NCBI RefSeq assembly: GCF_006385575.1
Contig: NZ_CP041040.1
Span: 1,240,001-1,304,000, forward strand
DNA: 64,000 nt
Reading direction: 5' to 3'
From: Microbacterium foliorum
Lineage (GTDB): Bacteria > Actinomycetota > Actinomycetes > Actinomycetales > Microbacteriaceae
Shown here: positions 41,885 to 50,467 of the stretch, in pieces
Layout: each line of letters starts with the position of its first letter
Position numbering within the stretch: position 1 is the first letter of the stretch
The notes under the pieces: generated by a model
What the model saw: the letters and a program-made list of their open reading frames with translations, nothing else
What the model was told of the DNA's origin: nothing
Databases searched by the model: none
Position numbers and translations under genes: made by a program

Positions 41885-43204
41885 ATGCCTGACTATTCGG
41901 AGCTGCCGGACATCATCGGCAAGATGAAGCGCGCTGCGATCGACTGTTTCATGGCGGATCAGGGCTTTCACCCGAACTGGGGTAATGACCAGATCTACGC
42001 GAAGTGGGGCTTCATGCTCAACTTCTACAATCGGCCGAACGCCGCAGGGGAGGGCGGCGGCGACGGCAACGGCGTGAACCACTCGGTCGCACCCGCGTTC
42101 GATGAGATCCGGGCGGCGATCGACTCGCGGGTGTCCAAGTGGCTGGACCTGCCTGACGGAGGCGACGCCTGCGATGCTCCGGCGAGTGCGACCTCTGCGG
42201 CGGCTGCCATCCTCGGCACATCCGGCGCGGGAGCATCGGTTCAGAACACCGGCGCGATCGGGACCGCCAACGACTCGGTGCACGAGATGATGGCCAACAA
42301 GATCGAGGGCAGCTTCAAGCCCGCCTTCATCGACAAGTACTACATCCAGTTCAAATCCGTCACGCACGGTCTGGGCGACGCGTGCGTCATCCTCCAACTC
42401 AACTACAGTGCTCAGGCGGCCATGTGGCCCGCCGCACAACAGGACGTGGTGTCGATCTGCGACAGTGCCCGCGCCGCCTGGGATCAGAAGGCGGGCAACG
42501 CGGCAGCCGCCAACGGCACGCTCGTGCTCACGGTCGTCGGGGCGGTAGCGGGGGTCGTGTCCGCGGTGGTGACAGCGGGTACGGGGACGGTGGCCGCAGC
42601 AGCGGTGCTCGCAGGTATCGCGGGAGCGGTGAGCAGCGGCGTGCAGGGGATCGCCCGCGACGTCGTCATCTCCGGCAACACCTACCTCGACATCCTGGAG
42701 TCGCTCGACGAAGCACTGACGAAGCTCGATGAGGCGCTCGAGGCTCAGGAGAACAAGCTCAACGACGCGATGACCGAAGCCGCGAGCATCATCCGATCCG
42801 ACAACGCCACGTACAATCTGGACGCTTTCGCTCTCGGGCCGTATCCGGTCGGCGACGGCACCATGAGCATGGACAGGAGCAACGCGACCGTGGTATCGAA
42901 CAGCATGGGCAGGATCGATACGGAGCTTGCCAGCGCGGCGGCGACGCTCGGCAGCGCGCCGGGTGCGAACCCTACCCCGCGCAACGCCGGGGTCGGGCGC
43001 TCCTCGAACGGCACCCACTACGCAGCAAGTGATCTCTATGCGCTGACGGCGCGCTGCCTCGCCCTCACCGTGGCCGAGTACGCCCGAGGACATCAGCTGT
43101 TCGACGCGACGGTCGAGGACTACTTCTCGTCGGATGCGGCGGCTTCGCAGGAGGTCTCGCGCCTCCTCGCCGAAGAGATCCTCAGCGCGAACCTGGGGGT
43201 GTGA
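41885..43204 (+). CDS. Unknown secreted-type helical protein with hydrophobic core segment
   Basis: 439 residues; the ATG at 41885 has a GGAGGGG ribosome binding site, while an in-frame ATG at 41825 would add 20 residues. No signal peptide. Residues 1-200 are mixed helical with small-residue-rich stretches; 211-255 is a long glycine/alanine/valine-rich hydrophobic segment that could span a membrane twice, like the pore segment of secreted toxins; 268-303 is an amphipathic coiled coil (ESLDEALTKLDEALEAQENK). The overall layout recalls type VII secretion (LXG/WXG-like) substrates, but no WXG or YxxxD motif is clear and no ESX genes are here. Cotranscribed with the DUF2004-like gene four bases downstream. 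Confidence 0.6.
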   Translation: MPDYSELPDIIGKMKRAAIDCFMADQGFHPNWGNDQIYAKWGFMLNFYNRPNAAGEGGGDGNGVNHSVAPAFDEIRAAIDSRVSKWLDLPDGGDACDAPASATSAAAAILGTSGAGASVQNTGAIGTANDSVHEMMANKIEGSFKPAFIDKYYIQFKSVTHGLGDACVILQLNYSAQAAMWPAAQQDVVSICDSARAAWDQKAGNAAAANGTLVLTVVGAVAGVVSAVVTAGTGTVAAAAVLAGIAGAVSSGVQGIARDVVISGNTYLDILESLDEALTKLDEALEAQENKLNDAMTEAASIIRSDNATYNLDAFALGPYPVGDGTMSMDRSNATVVSNSMGRIDTELASAAATLGSAPGANPTPRNAGVGRSSNGTHYAASDLYALTARCLALTVAEYARGHQLFDATVEDYFSSDAAASQEVSRLLAEEILSANLGV

Positions 43205-43208
43205 GCTG

Positions 43209-43676
43209 ATGGAGAGTCGTCATCTCGGCCCGATCACCCTCGACGGCGGACCCGGCGGTGGCGCCATGAACGGCTCGGTGCCGTTCGAAGGGAAGGATGT
43301 GCAGGCGCGCATTGAGATCGACTTCCCGGACCGCTTCGACGAGTCCGTGCTCAACGATGTCGACATGGTTCTCGACAATCTCGCGTTCCTCGACGAGATG
43401 GCGCGCACCACCATCGCTGAGGGAGTGCGACGCGACAGCTCGCCCGCGGCGGGCGTGTTCCGCACCTGGGAACAGGGTCGGGTGGGTGGCGCCTCGGAGG
43501 ACGACTTCGTCGACGGGCTCTCCGTCGCGCGTGTGCTCATCCTGCCCGACGGGGGAACCGCGAACAGGGACCGCGTGGTGATGAGCTATGTCGCGGATGA
43601 CGCGCCCGCGCTCGAGAGCATCCGAGTGAAGTTCGTCGAGCCGACCGGCCCCGAACTCACGCGCAGCTACCGCTGA
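43209..43676 (+). CDS. DUF2004-like protein, probable partner of the preceding gene
   Basis: 155 residues, ATG four bases after the preceding stop. The centre (FDESVLNDVDMVLDNLAFLD and EMARTTIAEG) matches the helix of DUF2004 proteins, a family of small acidic soluble proteins often found as neighbours of secreted or toxin-like genes. The C-terminal half is beta-rich. An immunity or chaperone role for the upstream product is inference from arrangement alone. Two hairpins follow. Confidence 0.6.
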   Translation: MESRHLGPITLDGGPGGGAMNGSVPFEGKDVQARIEIDFPDRFDESVLNDVDMVLDNLAFLDEMARTTIAEGVRRDSSPAAGVFRTWEQGRVGGASEDDFVDGLSVARVLILPDGGTANRDRVVMSYVADDAPALESIRVKFVEPTGPELTRSYR

Positions 43677-43698
43677 CGTCTCGTAGTCATCGCAGACG

Positions 43699-43738
43699 CC
43701 TCGCGGCCGATCGCTCTCGATGAGCCTCGGCCGCGAGG
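43699..43738 (+). terminator. Hairpin after the DUF2004-like gene
   Basis: A perfect 12-bp stem CCTCGCGGCCGA / TCGGCCGCGAGG around a 16-nt loop, without a T-tract; a second, stronger terminator follows 24 bases on. Confidence 0.45.
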
Positions 43739-43762
43739 GCTGCTGGTGGACGCACGCATGCG

Positions 43763-43802
43763 AAAAGCCCTTGATCAGGATTTCTCCCGATCAAGGGCTT
43801 TT
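43763..43802. terminator. Bidirectional terminator shared with tRNA-fMet
   Basis: A 14-bp stem AAAAGCCCTTGATC / GATCAAGGGCTTTT with T-rich flanks on both strands. It lies 17 bases past the 3' end of the minus-strand tRNA and 86 bases past the plus-strand gene. Confidence 0.88.
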
Positions 43803-43819
43803 CTTGTGTCGCATTCTCG

Positions 43820-43893
43820 TTGCGGGGACAGGATTTGAACCTGCGACCTCCGGGTTATGAGCCCGGCGAGCTACCGAACTGCTCCACCCCGCG
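43820..43893 (-). tRNA. Initiator tRNA-fMet (CAU)
   Basis: 74 nt without an encoded CCA. On the minus strand it begins CGCGGGGTGGAGCAG and has anticodon CAU in CTCATAA. Initiator features are visible: the C1-A72 mismatch at the acceptor end, three G-C pairs in the anticodon stem (GGG/CCC) and a TTCAAAT T-loop. It starts every protein in the cell. An AGCCTA at 43905-43910 reads TAGGCT on the minus strand, a likely -10 just upstream. No other tRNA is in the window. Confidence 0.95.
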
Positions 43894-43971
43894 GCACGTT
43901 TTATAGCCTAACACGCGAATCAGGAGTCCGCGAATCGAGGCGCGGTGAGCACGATGCGGGAGGATGTGAGC

Positions 43972-44787
43972 ATGACCGAGACCGCTTCCGCCGCCGTTCC
44001 CGTCGCCGTCTGCCAGTTCGCGCCCACGTCCTCGCGGGAGGACAATCGTGACCGCATCGCGGAGTTGACTGCGGATGCCGCGGTGCGCGGTGCGCGCCTG
44101 ATCGTCTTCCCCGAGTACTCGAGCTACTTCGTGGATCCGATGGACGCCACTCTGGCTGAGAACGCCGAGACGCTGGATGGCGAGTTCGTCTCGACGCTGA
44201 TCGCCCTGGCGTCCGACTACGGCGTGGTGATCGTCGCCGGGCTTGCCGAGCGCGCCTCAGACGCGACGCACGTGCGCAACACGGTCGTCGCGGTGCGAGG
44301 CGACGGAATCCTCGCGACCTACCGAAAGCAGCACCTGTACGACGCGTTCGGTCAGACCGAGTCCGACTGGGTCGAGGCGGGGGAGGTCGGGGGCGCCGCG
44401 ACGTTCGAGCTCGCCGGACTCCGTTTCGGGCTGATGACCTGTTACGACCTGCGCTTCCCCGAGGTGTCGCGCACTCTGATCGACGCGGGCGCCGACGCCC
44501 TCGTGGTCCCGGCCGAGTGGGTGCGGGGTCCGCTCAAGGAGCACCACTGGACGACGCTGCTGGCCGCCCGAGCGATCGAGAACACCGCATACGTGATCGC
44601 CGCGGACCATCCGGCCCCGATCGGGGTCGGGCACTCGCAGATCGTCGATCCGCAGGGCGTCGTGCTCGCCGGAGTCGGAACGACCGAGGGCATCGCGGTC
44701 GCCGTTGTCGAGCGGGTTGCCATCGAGCGCGTGCGCGCCGTGAACCCGTCGCTGCGGGTGCGCAGATACTCCGTCGGGCCACGCTGA
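43972..44787 (+). CDS. Carbon-nitrogen hydrolase, omega-amidase (Nit2)-like
   Basis: 271 residues. The nitrilase-fold catalytic triad is complete: Glu in FPEYSSYF, Lys in YRKQHLYDAF and Cys in MTCYDLRFPE. GPLKEHHWTTLLAARAIEN is typical of the Nit/omega-amidase branch rather than aliphatic amidases. It probably hydrolyses alpha-ketoglutaramate (or related omega-amides) left by glutamine-dependent transaminases. Start ATG 43972 follows a GGGAGGA site at seven bases; ATG 43954 and GTG 43945 are weaker. Its 3' end lies 10 bases from the convergent aminotransferase gene. Confidence 0.82.
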   Translation: MTETASAAVPVAVCQFAPTSSREDNRDRIAELTADAAVRGARLIVFPEYSSYFVDPMDATLAENAETLDGEFVSTLIALASDYGVVIVAGLAERASDATHVRNTVVAVRGDGILATYRKQHLYDAFGQTESDWVEAGEVGGAATFELAGLRFGLMTCYDLRFPEVSRTLIDAGADALVVPAEWVRGPLKEHHWTTLLAARAIENTAYVIAADHPAPIGVGHSQIVDPQGVVLAGVGTTEGIAVAVVERVAIERVRAVNPSLRVRRYSVGPR

Positions 44788-44797
44788 ATCGGAGCGT

Positions 44798-45997
44798 TCA
44801 GAAGCTCGACACGAGCCTCTTCGCCGCCTCCTCGAGGATCTCGACGCGTTTGCACGCCGCGAAGCGCACGAGCCCGGCGTAGTCGTCGCGGTGCGCCTCA
44901 GCAACGAAGGCGGTCAGGGGGATCGCCACGACTCCCGCGCGCTCAGGAAGCGCGCGGCAGAACTCGGCGGCATCCGTACCGCCGAGTGCTGATGCGTCGG
45001 CGACGGTGAAGTAGCCGCCCTGCGGCGGGAACACGGCGAACCCCGCAGCGCGGAGACCCGCACCGAGGATCTCGTGCTTGTGCGCCAACGTCGCCGCGGC
45101 ACCGGTGAAGAAGTCGTCTCCGAGCCGCAGGCCCACGGCGATGGCCGGCTGGAACGGCGAGCCGTTGACGTATGTCAGGTACTGCTTGACGGTCAGCACG
45201 GCGGTGATGAGCTCTGCGGGCCCGTGCACCCACCCGATCTTCCAGCCGGTGGCCGAGAACGTCTTGCCCGCGGAGGAGATCGTGAGCGTGCGCTCGGCAG
45301 CGCCGGGAAGCGTCGCGATCGGGGTGTGCGGGCGTGCGAAGGCGAGATGCTCGTAGACCTCGTCGGTCACGATGATCGCGTCGTGCAGCTCCGCGAGACG
45401 GACGACCTCCGCGAGCACCTCGTGATCGAAGACGGCGCCGGTGGGGTTGTGGGGATCGTTGATCAGGATGATGCGCGTGCGGTCGGAGACCGTGGCCGCC
45501 AGCAGGTCGAGGTCCGGCTGGAAGTCGGGTGCTCTCAACGGCACGGTGCGCAGCCGGGCGCCGGCGAGAGCGACCGCGGCCGCATACGAGTCGTAGTAGG
45601 GCTCGAAGACGATCACCTCGTCTTCCGGACCGTCGATGAGCGCGAGCAGAGACGCGGTCAGCGCCTCGGTCGCGCCGGCCGTCACGATGACCTCGCGCGA
45701 AGGGTCCACCTCCAGGCCGTAGAAGCGCCGCTGGTGCTCGCTGATCGCCTCGAGCAGATCGGGGTTCCCTCTGCCGGGCGGGTACTGATTCACTCCGCGG
45801 GAGATCGCCTCCCTGGCAGCGTCCAGAACCTCTGCGGGGCCGTCCTCATCGGGAAAGCCCTGCCCGAGATTGATCGCACCGGTTCGGGCCGCCGCGGCCG
45901 ACATCTCTGCGAAGATGGTGGGCGCGACGCTTCCGTCTGGTGCGAGCAGACCGGCACCCGCTGCCGTGCGCCGCCATGCTCCGGGGATGACACTCAT
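44798..45997 (-). CDS. PLP aminotransferase of the methionine/kynurenine (YbdL/KAT) type
   Basis: 399 residues. Fold type I: INLGQGFPDEDGP, NDPHNPTGAVF, VTDEVYEHLAF and the PLP lysine in SSAGKTFSATGWKIGW. Among family members this opening and the SATGWKIGWVHGP stretch fit glutamine transaminase K/YbdL/MtnE-like enzymes, and M. tuberculosis Rv0858c. It may transaminate methionine or ketomethylthiobutyrate with glutamine as donor, producing ketoglutaramate for the neighbouring amidase. ATG 45997 was chosen (family start); the frame extends 14 residues upstream. Confidence 0.83.
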   Translation of the reverse strand: MSVIPGAWRRTAAGAGLLAPDGSVAPTIFAEMSAAAARTGAINLGQGFPDEDGPAEVLDAAREAISRGVNQYPPGRGNPDLLEAISEHQRRFYGLEVDPSREVIVTAGATEALTASLLALIDGPEDEVIVFEPYYDSYAAAVALAGARLRTVPLRAPDFQPDLDLLAATVSDRTRIILINDPHNPTGAVFDHEVLAEVVRLAELHDAIIVTDEVYEHLAFARPHTPIATLPGAAERTLTISSAGKTFSATGWKIGWVHGPAELITAVLTVKQYLTYVNGSPFQPAIAVGLRLGDDFFTGAAATLAHKHEILGAGLRAAGFAVFPPQGGYFTVADASALGGTDAAEFCRALPERAGVVAIPLTAFVAEAHRDDYAGLVRFAACKRVEILEEAAKRLVSSF

Positions 45998-46097
45998 GAA
46001 GAACAGGCTAAGGCCATAGGTGAAACTCATCTTCGCCATACGAAACGCACAGATACAGGCGTCACTCTAAGAGGGCGTTGTTGAAGGAGCACACACC

Positions 46098-47702
46098 ATG
46101 AACGAAGACAGCACCCAGGACCACTCGGCACCTGCGTCGAATGACGCAGCGCCGTCCACCGAGGCAGCAGAGGTCGTCGACCGTTCGACGACGGATGCCG
46201 CCGCTGAGACTCCCGGCATCGTCACCGCTTCGGGACCACACCAGGGACACCACGTCCCCTCGTCTTTCGCGTCGTCGCCCGCTCCGGCATTCGAGGCGCC
46301 GAGCGCCCCGGTGGCGACCGCAGCCCCGACCGTGCCCCAGCCCTACTTCGGAACTCCAGGACAGCAGCCAGGACAGCTGCCAGGACAGCACCAGGCGCCC
46401 GTCGGCGGCCCGACCGCGACGTCCCCCGGTGCCGCATTCGGTCTCCACACCGGAGCCGAGCCCGGTCAGCCGGTCGATGGCTCCACGAAGGTCAAGGAGA
46501 CGAAGCCCCGCGCCGGAGTGAAGTTCGCCGCGATCGTCCTCGCGGCCGCCCTCGTCGGCGGCGTTGCGGGGTTCGGTGGCGGAGCGATCCTCAACGGGAT
46601 CTCGAATCAGGGGTCCACGGGCGTGGCACAGGGTCCCGACACCATCACGGTGAACAACCCCGGCTCCGTCAACGAGACGACCGCCGTCGCGACCGCAGCG
46701 CTCCCGTCGGTCGTCACCATCGAGGTGGCCGGCTCCGATCAGGGCGGCAGCGGTTCGGGCGTCATCATCAGCGACGACGGCTACGTGCTCACGAACACCC
46801 ACGTGGTGACCCTCGGCGGCGCCGTGGCCGATCCGACGATCCGGGTCACCACCTCGGACGGTCGCATCTTCTCGGCGACGGTCGTCGGGACCGACCCGAT
46901 CTATGACCTCGCCGTGATCAAGCTCGAGGATGCGACGGATCTCACCCCGATCGACTTCGCCGACTCGTCGAAGCTCAACGTCGGTGACACCGCGGTGGCG
47001 CTGGGCGCGCCGCTCGGTCTGTCGAACTCGGTCACGACCGGCATCGTCAGCGCGCTGAACCGCAGCATCCAGATCGCGTCGTCGGCTCTGCCCGATTCGA
47101 CCTCGGAGGACGCTCCGCAGAACGAGCAGGAGACGCCTGAAGAGGGCGAAGGACCCTTCCAGTTCGACCTGCCGGGCAACACATCTCAGCAGACGTCTGA
47201 GTCGATCTCGATCGCAGTGATCCAGACGGATGCCGCGATCAACCACGGGAACTCCGGTGGCGCGCTCGTGAACGGCAAGGGCGAGCTGATCGGCATCAAC
47301 GTCGCGATCGCGAGCTCCGGGAGCTCCGAGGAGTCGGGGTCGATCGGAATCGGGTTCGCGATCCCCGCCAACATCGCCCAGCGCGTGTCAGAGGAGATCA
47401 TCGAGAACGGCGCAGCCAGCCACGGCCTGCTCGGCGCGTCGGTCAGAGACGCGGCCAGCGTCGAGAACGCCGACGTCTCTGGTGCGTACATCGCCGAGGT
47501 CACCGGTGGTGGCGCCGCCGCCGCTGGCGGGCTGAAGGCCGACGATGTGGTGACCGCCTTCAACGGAGTCCCCATCACGAGCGCCAGCGACCTGACGGCG
47601 CAGGTGCGCGCAGCCGCCGCGGGCAGCGAGGCGAAGGTCACGTACATCCGCGGAGGCAAGGAGTACGAGATCGAAGTCACCCTCGGCGCGCTCGCCGGCT
47701 GA
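46098..47702 (+). CDS. HtrA/DegP-like serine protease with PDZ domain
   Basis: 534 residues. A 135-residue disordered cytoplasmic N-terminus (Pro/Gln/Ala-rich) precedes one membrane helix (about 141-165), then an extracytoplasmic trypsin-like domain with the triad His235 (LTNTHVV), Asp270 (IYDLAVI) and Ser386 (NHGNSGGAL), and a C-terminal PDZ (about 430-530). The envelope quality-control protease of actinobacteria. The N-terminal DNA has three 12-bp repeats (CCAGGACAGCxx, 46356-46391) coding PGQ-type units. It is not beside sigE/rseA as in Mycobacterium. Its terminator is shared with the next gene's start. Confidence 0.9.
   Translation: MNEDSTQDHSAPASNDAAPSTEAAEVVDRSTTDAAAETPGIVTASGPHQGHHVPSSFASSPAPAFEAPSAPVATAAPTVPQPYFGTPGQQPGQLPGQHQAPVGGPTATSPGAAFGLHTGAEPGQPVDGSTKVKETKPRAGVKFAAIVLAAALVGGVAGFGGGAILNGISNQGSTGVAQGPDTITVNNPGSVNETTAVATAALPSVVTIEVAGSDQGGSGSGVIISDDGYVLTNTHVVTLGGAVADPTIRVTTSDGRIFSATVVGTDPIYDLAVIKLEDATDLTPIDFADSSKLNVGDTAVALGAPLGLSNSVTTGIVSALNRSIQIASSALPDSTSEDAPQNEQETPEEGEGPFQFDLPGNTSQQTSESISIAVIQTDAAINHGNSGGALVNGKGELIGINVAIASSGSSEESGSIGIGFAIPANIAQRVSEEIIENGAASHGLLGASVRDAASVENADVSGAYIAEVTGGGAAAAGGLKADDVVTAFNGVPITSASDLTAQVRAAAAGSEAKVTYIRGGKEYEIEVTLGALAG
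46356..46391 (+). repeat. Three 12-bp tandem repeats in htrA
   Basis: CCAGGACAGCAG, CCAGGACAGCTG and CCAGGACAGCAC in frame, coding for PGQQ, PGQL and PGQH in the disordered N-terminus. Copy number could vary by slippage. Confidence 0.75.
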
Positions 47703-47724
47703 CTCGGGCGATCCCGCTCACCGG

Positions 47725-47767
47725 GAAGGACGCCACCCCGCGATAGGCTCGCGGGGTGGCGTCCTTC
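47725..47767 (+). promoter_or_regulatory. Inverted repeat containing htrA terminator, -10 box and start codon
   Basis: 18-bp perfect arms (GAAGGACGCCACCCCGCG and its complement) around the loop ATAGGCT. The loop holds a TAGGCT -10 box (47744-47749); the GTG start of the next gene (47756) is in the right arm, six bases beyond the box. The right arm is followed by TTCTCTTTC, as in a terminator. Confidence 0.7.
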
Positions 47768-49009
47768 TCTTTCGGCTCCGGCAATGCGGCCAAGCTGCTT
47801 CGGATACCGCTCTACCTCGTCGGGCGACTCGGCACGCTCTTGATCCCGCGGGGTACGCGCTGGGTGTTCGGGTGCGGCGCCGGCATCGGAGACGGTGCTC
47901 TCGCCCTGCAGCGCCTCGTAGCGGCAGAGGGGCACGACACCGTATGGCTCACTTCCTCCGATCGGGAGGACAGCGACGCCGCGGCACTCGGTCTTCCTGC
48001 GACACGCAAGGGCAGCCTGCGAGGTTGGTGGGCGACGGCGCGTGCCCGCGTCGTCGTGGTCACGCACGGCCTCGGCGACGTGAACCGCTATGCGGTGTCC
48101 GGTGCTTTCGTCGTGCAGCTGTGGCACGGGATCCCGCTCAAGCGCATCGGACTCGATTCGCCCGCGACCACGCAGGTCCCGAGCATCCCCGGCGCCCCGG
48201 TGCTGCGCCGCCTCGTCGGCATCCTCTACCGGCGTGCGGCTCAGCGGATCCGAGTCCTGCCGGCCGCATCGCACCGTTCGAGGGGACGTCTCGAGTCGGC
48301 GTTCGCGCTCGGTGACGGTCGAGTCGTCGTCACTGGCGAGCCGCGTGTCGACGTGCTGTCCTCCGGTGATCCGACAGAGCGTCGAGCGAAGGCATCCGAC
48401 CTTCTGGACCGAGTGCTCGGCGGTCTGCCGACCGGTTCTCGCACCATCCTCTACGCGCCGACGTGGCGTGACGGAGCCGACGACCCGGCGATTCCGACGG
48501 CTGCCCAGTGGGTGCGGATCATCCGGGTGCTCGAAGAGCGCGACGCGGTGCTGCTGGTTCGCTCCCATCCGCTCGGCGAGGGCGGCTATGCGCCCCCGCT
48601 GCCCAGCCGAAGGGTCAGGATGCTCGGGGCCGCCCTTCTGCCCGATGTCACGCCCGTGCTTCCGGCGGTCGACGTCCTGATCACCGACTACTCTTCGCTG
48701 GCCTACGACGTGGGGCTGCTGAGGATGCCGGTGCTCTTCCTCGCCCCGGACGCCGAGGACTACGCCCGTACAAGAGGCTTCTACGGCCGATTCCAGGACG
48801 TCGCGGGCGAGGACGCCCCGACCAGCTGGGATGCGCTTCTGCCGCAGCTGTCGGCACTGCTGGACGATGACGACGTCTTCACCGCGCAGTCCGAGCGTTC
48901 GGGTACGCTCAGCGCGGAGATGCACGCCTTCCGCGACGGAGGCAACACCCGGCGCGTCTACGAGACAATACGTGCGCGGGGGATCCCCGCGCCGAAGGGA
49001 GCAGCATGA
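47756..49009 (+). CDS. CDP-glycerol:polyglycerophosphate glycerophosphotransferase-type protein
   Basis: 417 residues from GTG. Motifs of the TagB/TagF/Glyphos_transf family: LWHGIPLKRIG, RILYAPTWRD-type (ILYAPTWRDG), RSHPLGEG and VLITDYSSLAYDV. Such enzymes add glycerol- or ribitol-phosphate units to a lipid-linked or glycan acceptor, making teichoic-acid-like polymers or capping them. No clear membrane helix; probably peripheral. The next gene, of the same family, overlaps by four bases (ATGA). The start codon lies in the right arm of an 18-bp hairpin. Confidence 0.85.
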   Translation: MASFSFGSGNAAKLLRIPLYLVGRLGTLLIPRGTRWVFGCGAGIGDGALALQRLVAAEGHDTVWLTSSDREDSDAAALGLPATRKGSLRGWWATARARVVVVTHGLGDVNRYAVSGAFVVQLWHGIPLKRIGLDSPATTQVPSIPGAPVLRRLVGILYRRAAQRIRVLPAASHRSRGRLESAFALGDGRVVVTGEPRVDVLSSGDPTERRAKASDLLDRVLGGLPTGSRTILYAPTWRDGADDPAIPTAAQWVRIIRVLEERDAVLLVRSHPLGEGGYAPPLPSRRVRMLGAALLPDVTPVLPAVDVLITDYSSLAYDVGLLRMPVLFLAPDAEDYARTRGFYGRFQDVAGEDAPTSWDALLPQLSALLDDDDVFTAQSERSGTLSAEMHAFRDGGNTRRVYETIRARGIPAPKGAA

Positions 49010-50442
49010 CCACGGCCCGGATCGATGAGGCGGCAGAGACGCTGGTCATCGCAGGCGCCGGTCAGCGCCCGACCACGGCGGAGCTGGTCGGGCCGCGCGC
49101 CCGCGTCGACGCTCGGATCACCGGTGGGGGCAAGACCTGGAAGGCGACGTTCCCGCTGCGCGCGTCGCGGTGGGGCGGCCCGGAGCTTCCGCTGCCCACG
49201 GGGGACTACGAGCTGCGCATCGCGGATGCCGAGTTCGGCGATCTCCTCATCGCCCCGGAGGTGCTGGCGGGTGTGCGGATCGCCGTCGAGGGTGCCACGG
49301 TGCGCATCGCGGCGCCTATCGACCCCGCCTATGAGACGAGCGAGGGGCAGGCGACTCTCGAGGGGCGCTATGTCTCGCATCCCGGAGCCACCGAGAACGC
49401 CGTCTTCTTCGAGAGCTTCTACGGCCGCACCGTCGGCTGCAACCCGCAGGCGATCGACCGGGCCCTTTTCGCGCAGGCGCCGGATGTCGTGCGTTACTGG
49501 AGCGTCGTCGACCTGTCCGTGGCGGTTCCGGAGGGGGCGATCGCGGTCGTCGAGGGCAGCCCGGAGTGGTGGCGGGCCCGCGCTGCGTCGCGGCTGCTGG
49601 TCGTCAACGACTGGCTGCGTCGCCGGTTCGTCCGCAAACCGGGTCAGAAGGTGCTGCAGACCTGGCACGGCACCCCGCTGAAGCGGCTCGCCCTGCATCG
49701 ACCCGGGTTCGATCCTCGTCGCATGGCGGCCGTCGTCAAGGAATCTCGCCGCTGGGATGTGCTCCTGGCCCAGAACACGTACTCCGAGCGTATTCTCCGC
49801 AAGGCATACGCCTTCCTGGGGCGGCCGATCTGGGTCGAGGGGTATCCGAGGAACGATGCCCTCGTCACCGGTGACGCCCGTGCGATCCGCGCCGACCTCG
49901 GCATCGCCGACGGCGAGCGGGTGCTGCTGTACGCCCCCACGTGGCGCGATGATCGGACCGAGATGGTCGACTTCATCGACCCGGAGGATCTGGCGAGGCA
50001 GACCGACGCCGTCGTGCTGGTGCGCGGTCACTCGCGCACGATCGACACCGGACGGGATCGAGCCGGCGCCCGCGTGATCGACGTCACCGGGTACCCCGAG
50101 ACCTCGAAGCTCCTGCTCGCGGCCGACGTGCTGATCACCGACTACTCGTCGGTCATGTTCGATTTCAGCGTGACGGGAAAGCCCATGTTCTTCCTCGTTC
50201 CCGACCTCGACCACTACCGAGGAGAGCTCCGAGGGTTCTACTTCGATCTCGCGACGCGCGCGCCGGGACCGCTCGTCCACTCGCAGGACGAACTCGTCGC
50301 CGCGCTGGCCGACAGCGCGCACGAGAGCGTCTACGCCGAGCGATACCGCGCCTGGCGGGCGCAGTTCAACCCGCGGGACGACGGGCACGCGGCCGGCCGG
50401 GTCGTCGCACGCATTCTCGACCAGGGGTACGTCGCCCGGTGA
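49006..50442 (+). CDS. CDP-glycerol glycerophosphotransferase-type protein, N-terminal extension
   Basis: 478 residues. Residues 1-120 form an extra beta-rich domain (TTAELVGPRARVDARITGGG), then the catalytic part: TWHGTPLKRLAL, LLYAPTWRDDR, RGHSRTI and VLITDYSSVMFDF. Compared with the neighbour, the motif set is closer to TagF/TarF-type polymerases. The two enzymes overlap by four bases and probably act in sequence on one polymer. Confidence 0.87.
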   Translation: MTTARIDEAAETLVIAGAGQRPTTAELVGPRARVDARITGGGKTWKATFPLRASRWGGPELPLPTGDYELRIADAEFGDLLIAPEVLAGVRIAVEGATVRIAAPIDPAYETSEGQATLEGRYVSHPGATENAVFFESFYGRTVGCNPQAIDRALFAQAPDVVRYWSVVDLSVAVPEGAIAVVEGSPEWWRARAASRLLVVNDWLRRRFVRKPGQKVLQTWHGTPLKRLALHRPGFDPRRMAAVVKESRRWDVLLAQNTYSERILRKAYAFLGRPIWVEGYPRNDALVTGDARAIRADLGIADGERVLLYAPTWRDDRTEMVDFIDPEDLARQTDAVVLVRGHSRTIDTGRDRAGARVIDVTGYPETSKLLLAADVLITDYSSVMFDFSVTGKPMFFLVPDLDHYRGELRGFYFDLATRAPGPLVHSQDELVAALADSAHESVYAERYRAWRAQFNPRDDGHAAGRVVARILDQGYVAR

Positions 50443-50467
50443 CTCGACGTGGCCGGCTGCCGGCGCG

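Noticed and set aside
41885..43676. Type VII secretion locus
   Set aside because: No EccC-type ATPase, WXG100 pair or other ESX component is nearby; only overall layout suggests a link, so it is reported as an unknown unit.
43699..43900. Integration site with mobile element at the tRNA
   Set aside because: No integrase, direct repeat of the tRNA end or compositional break was seen; the paired hairpins behave as terminators.
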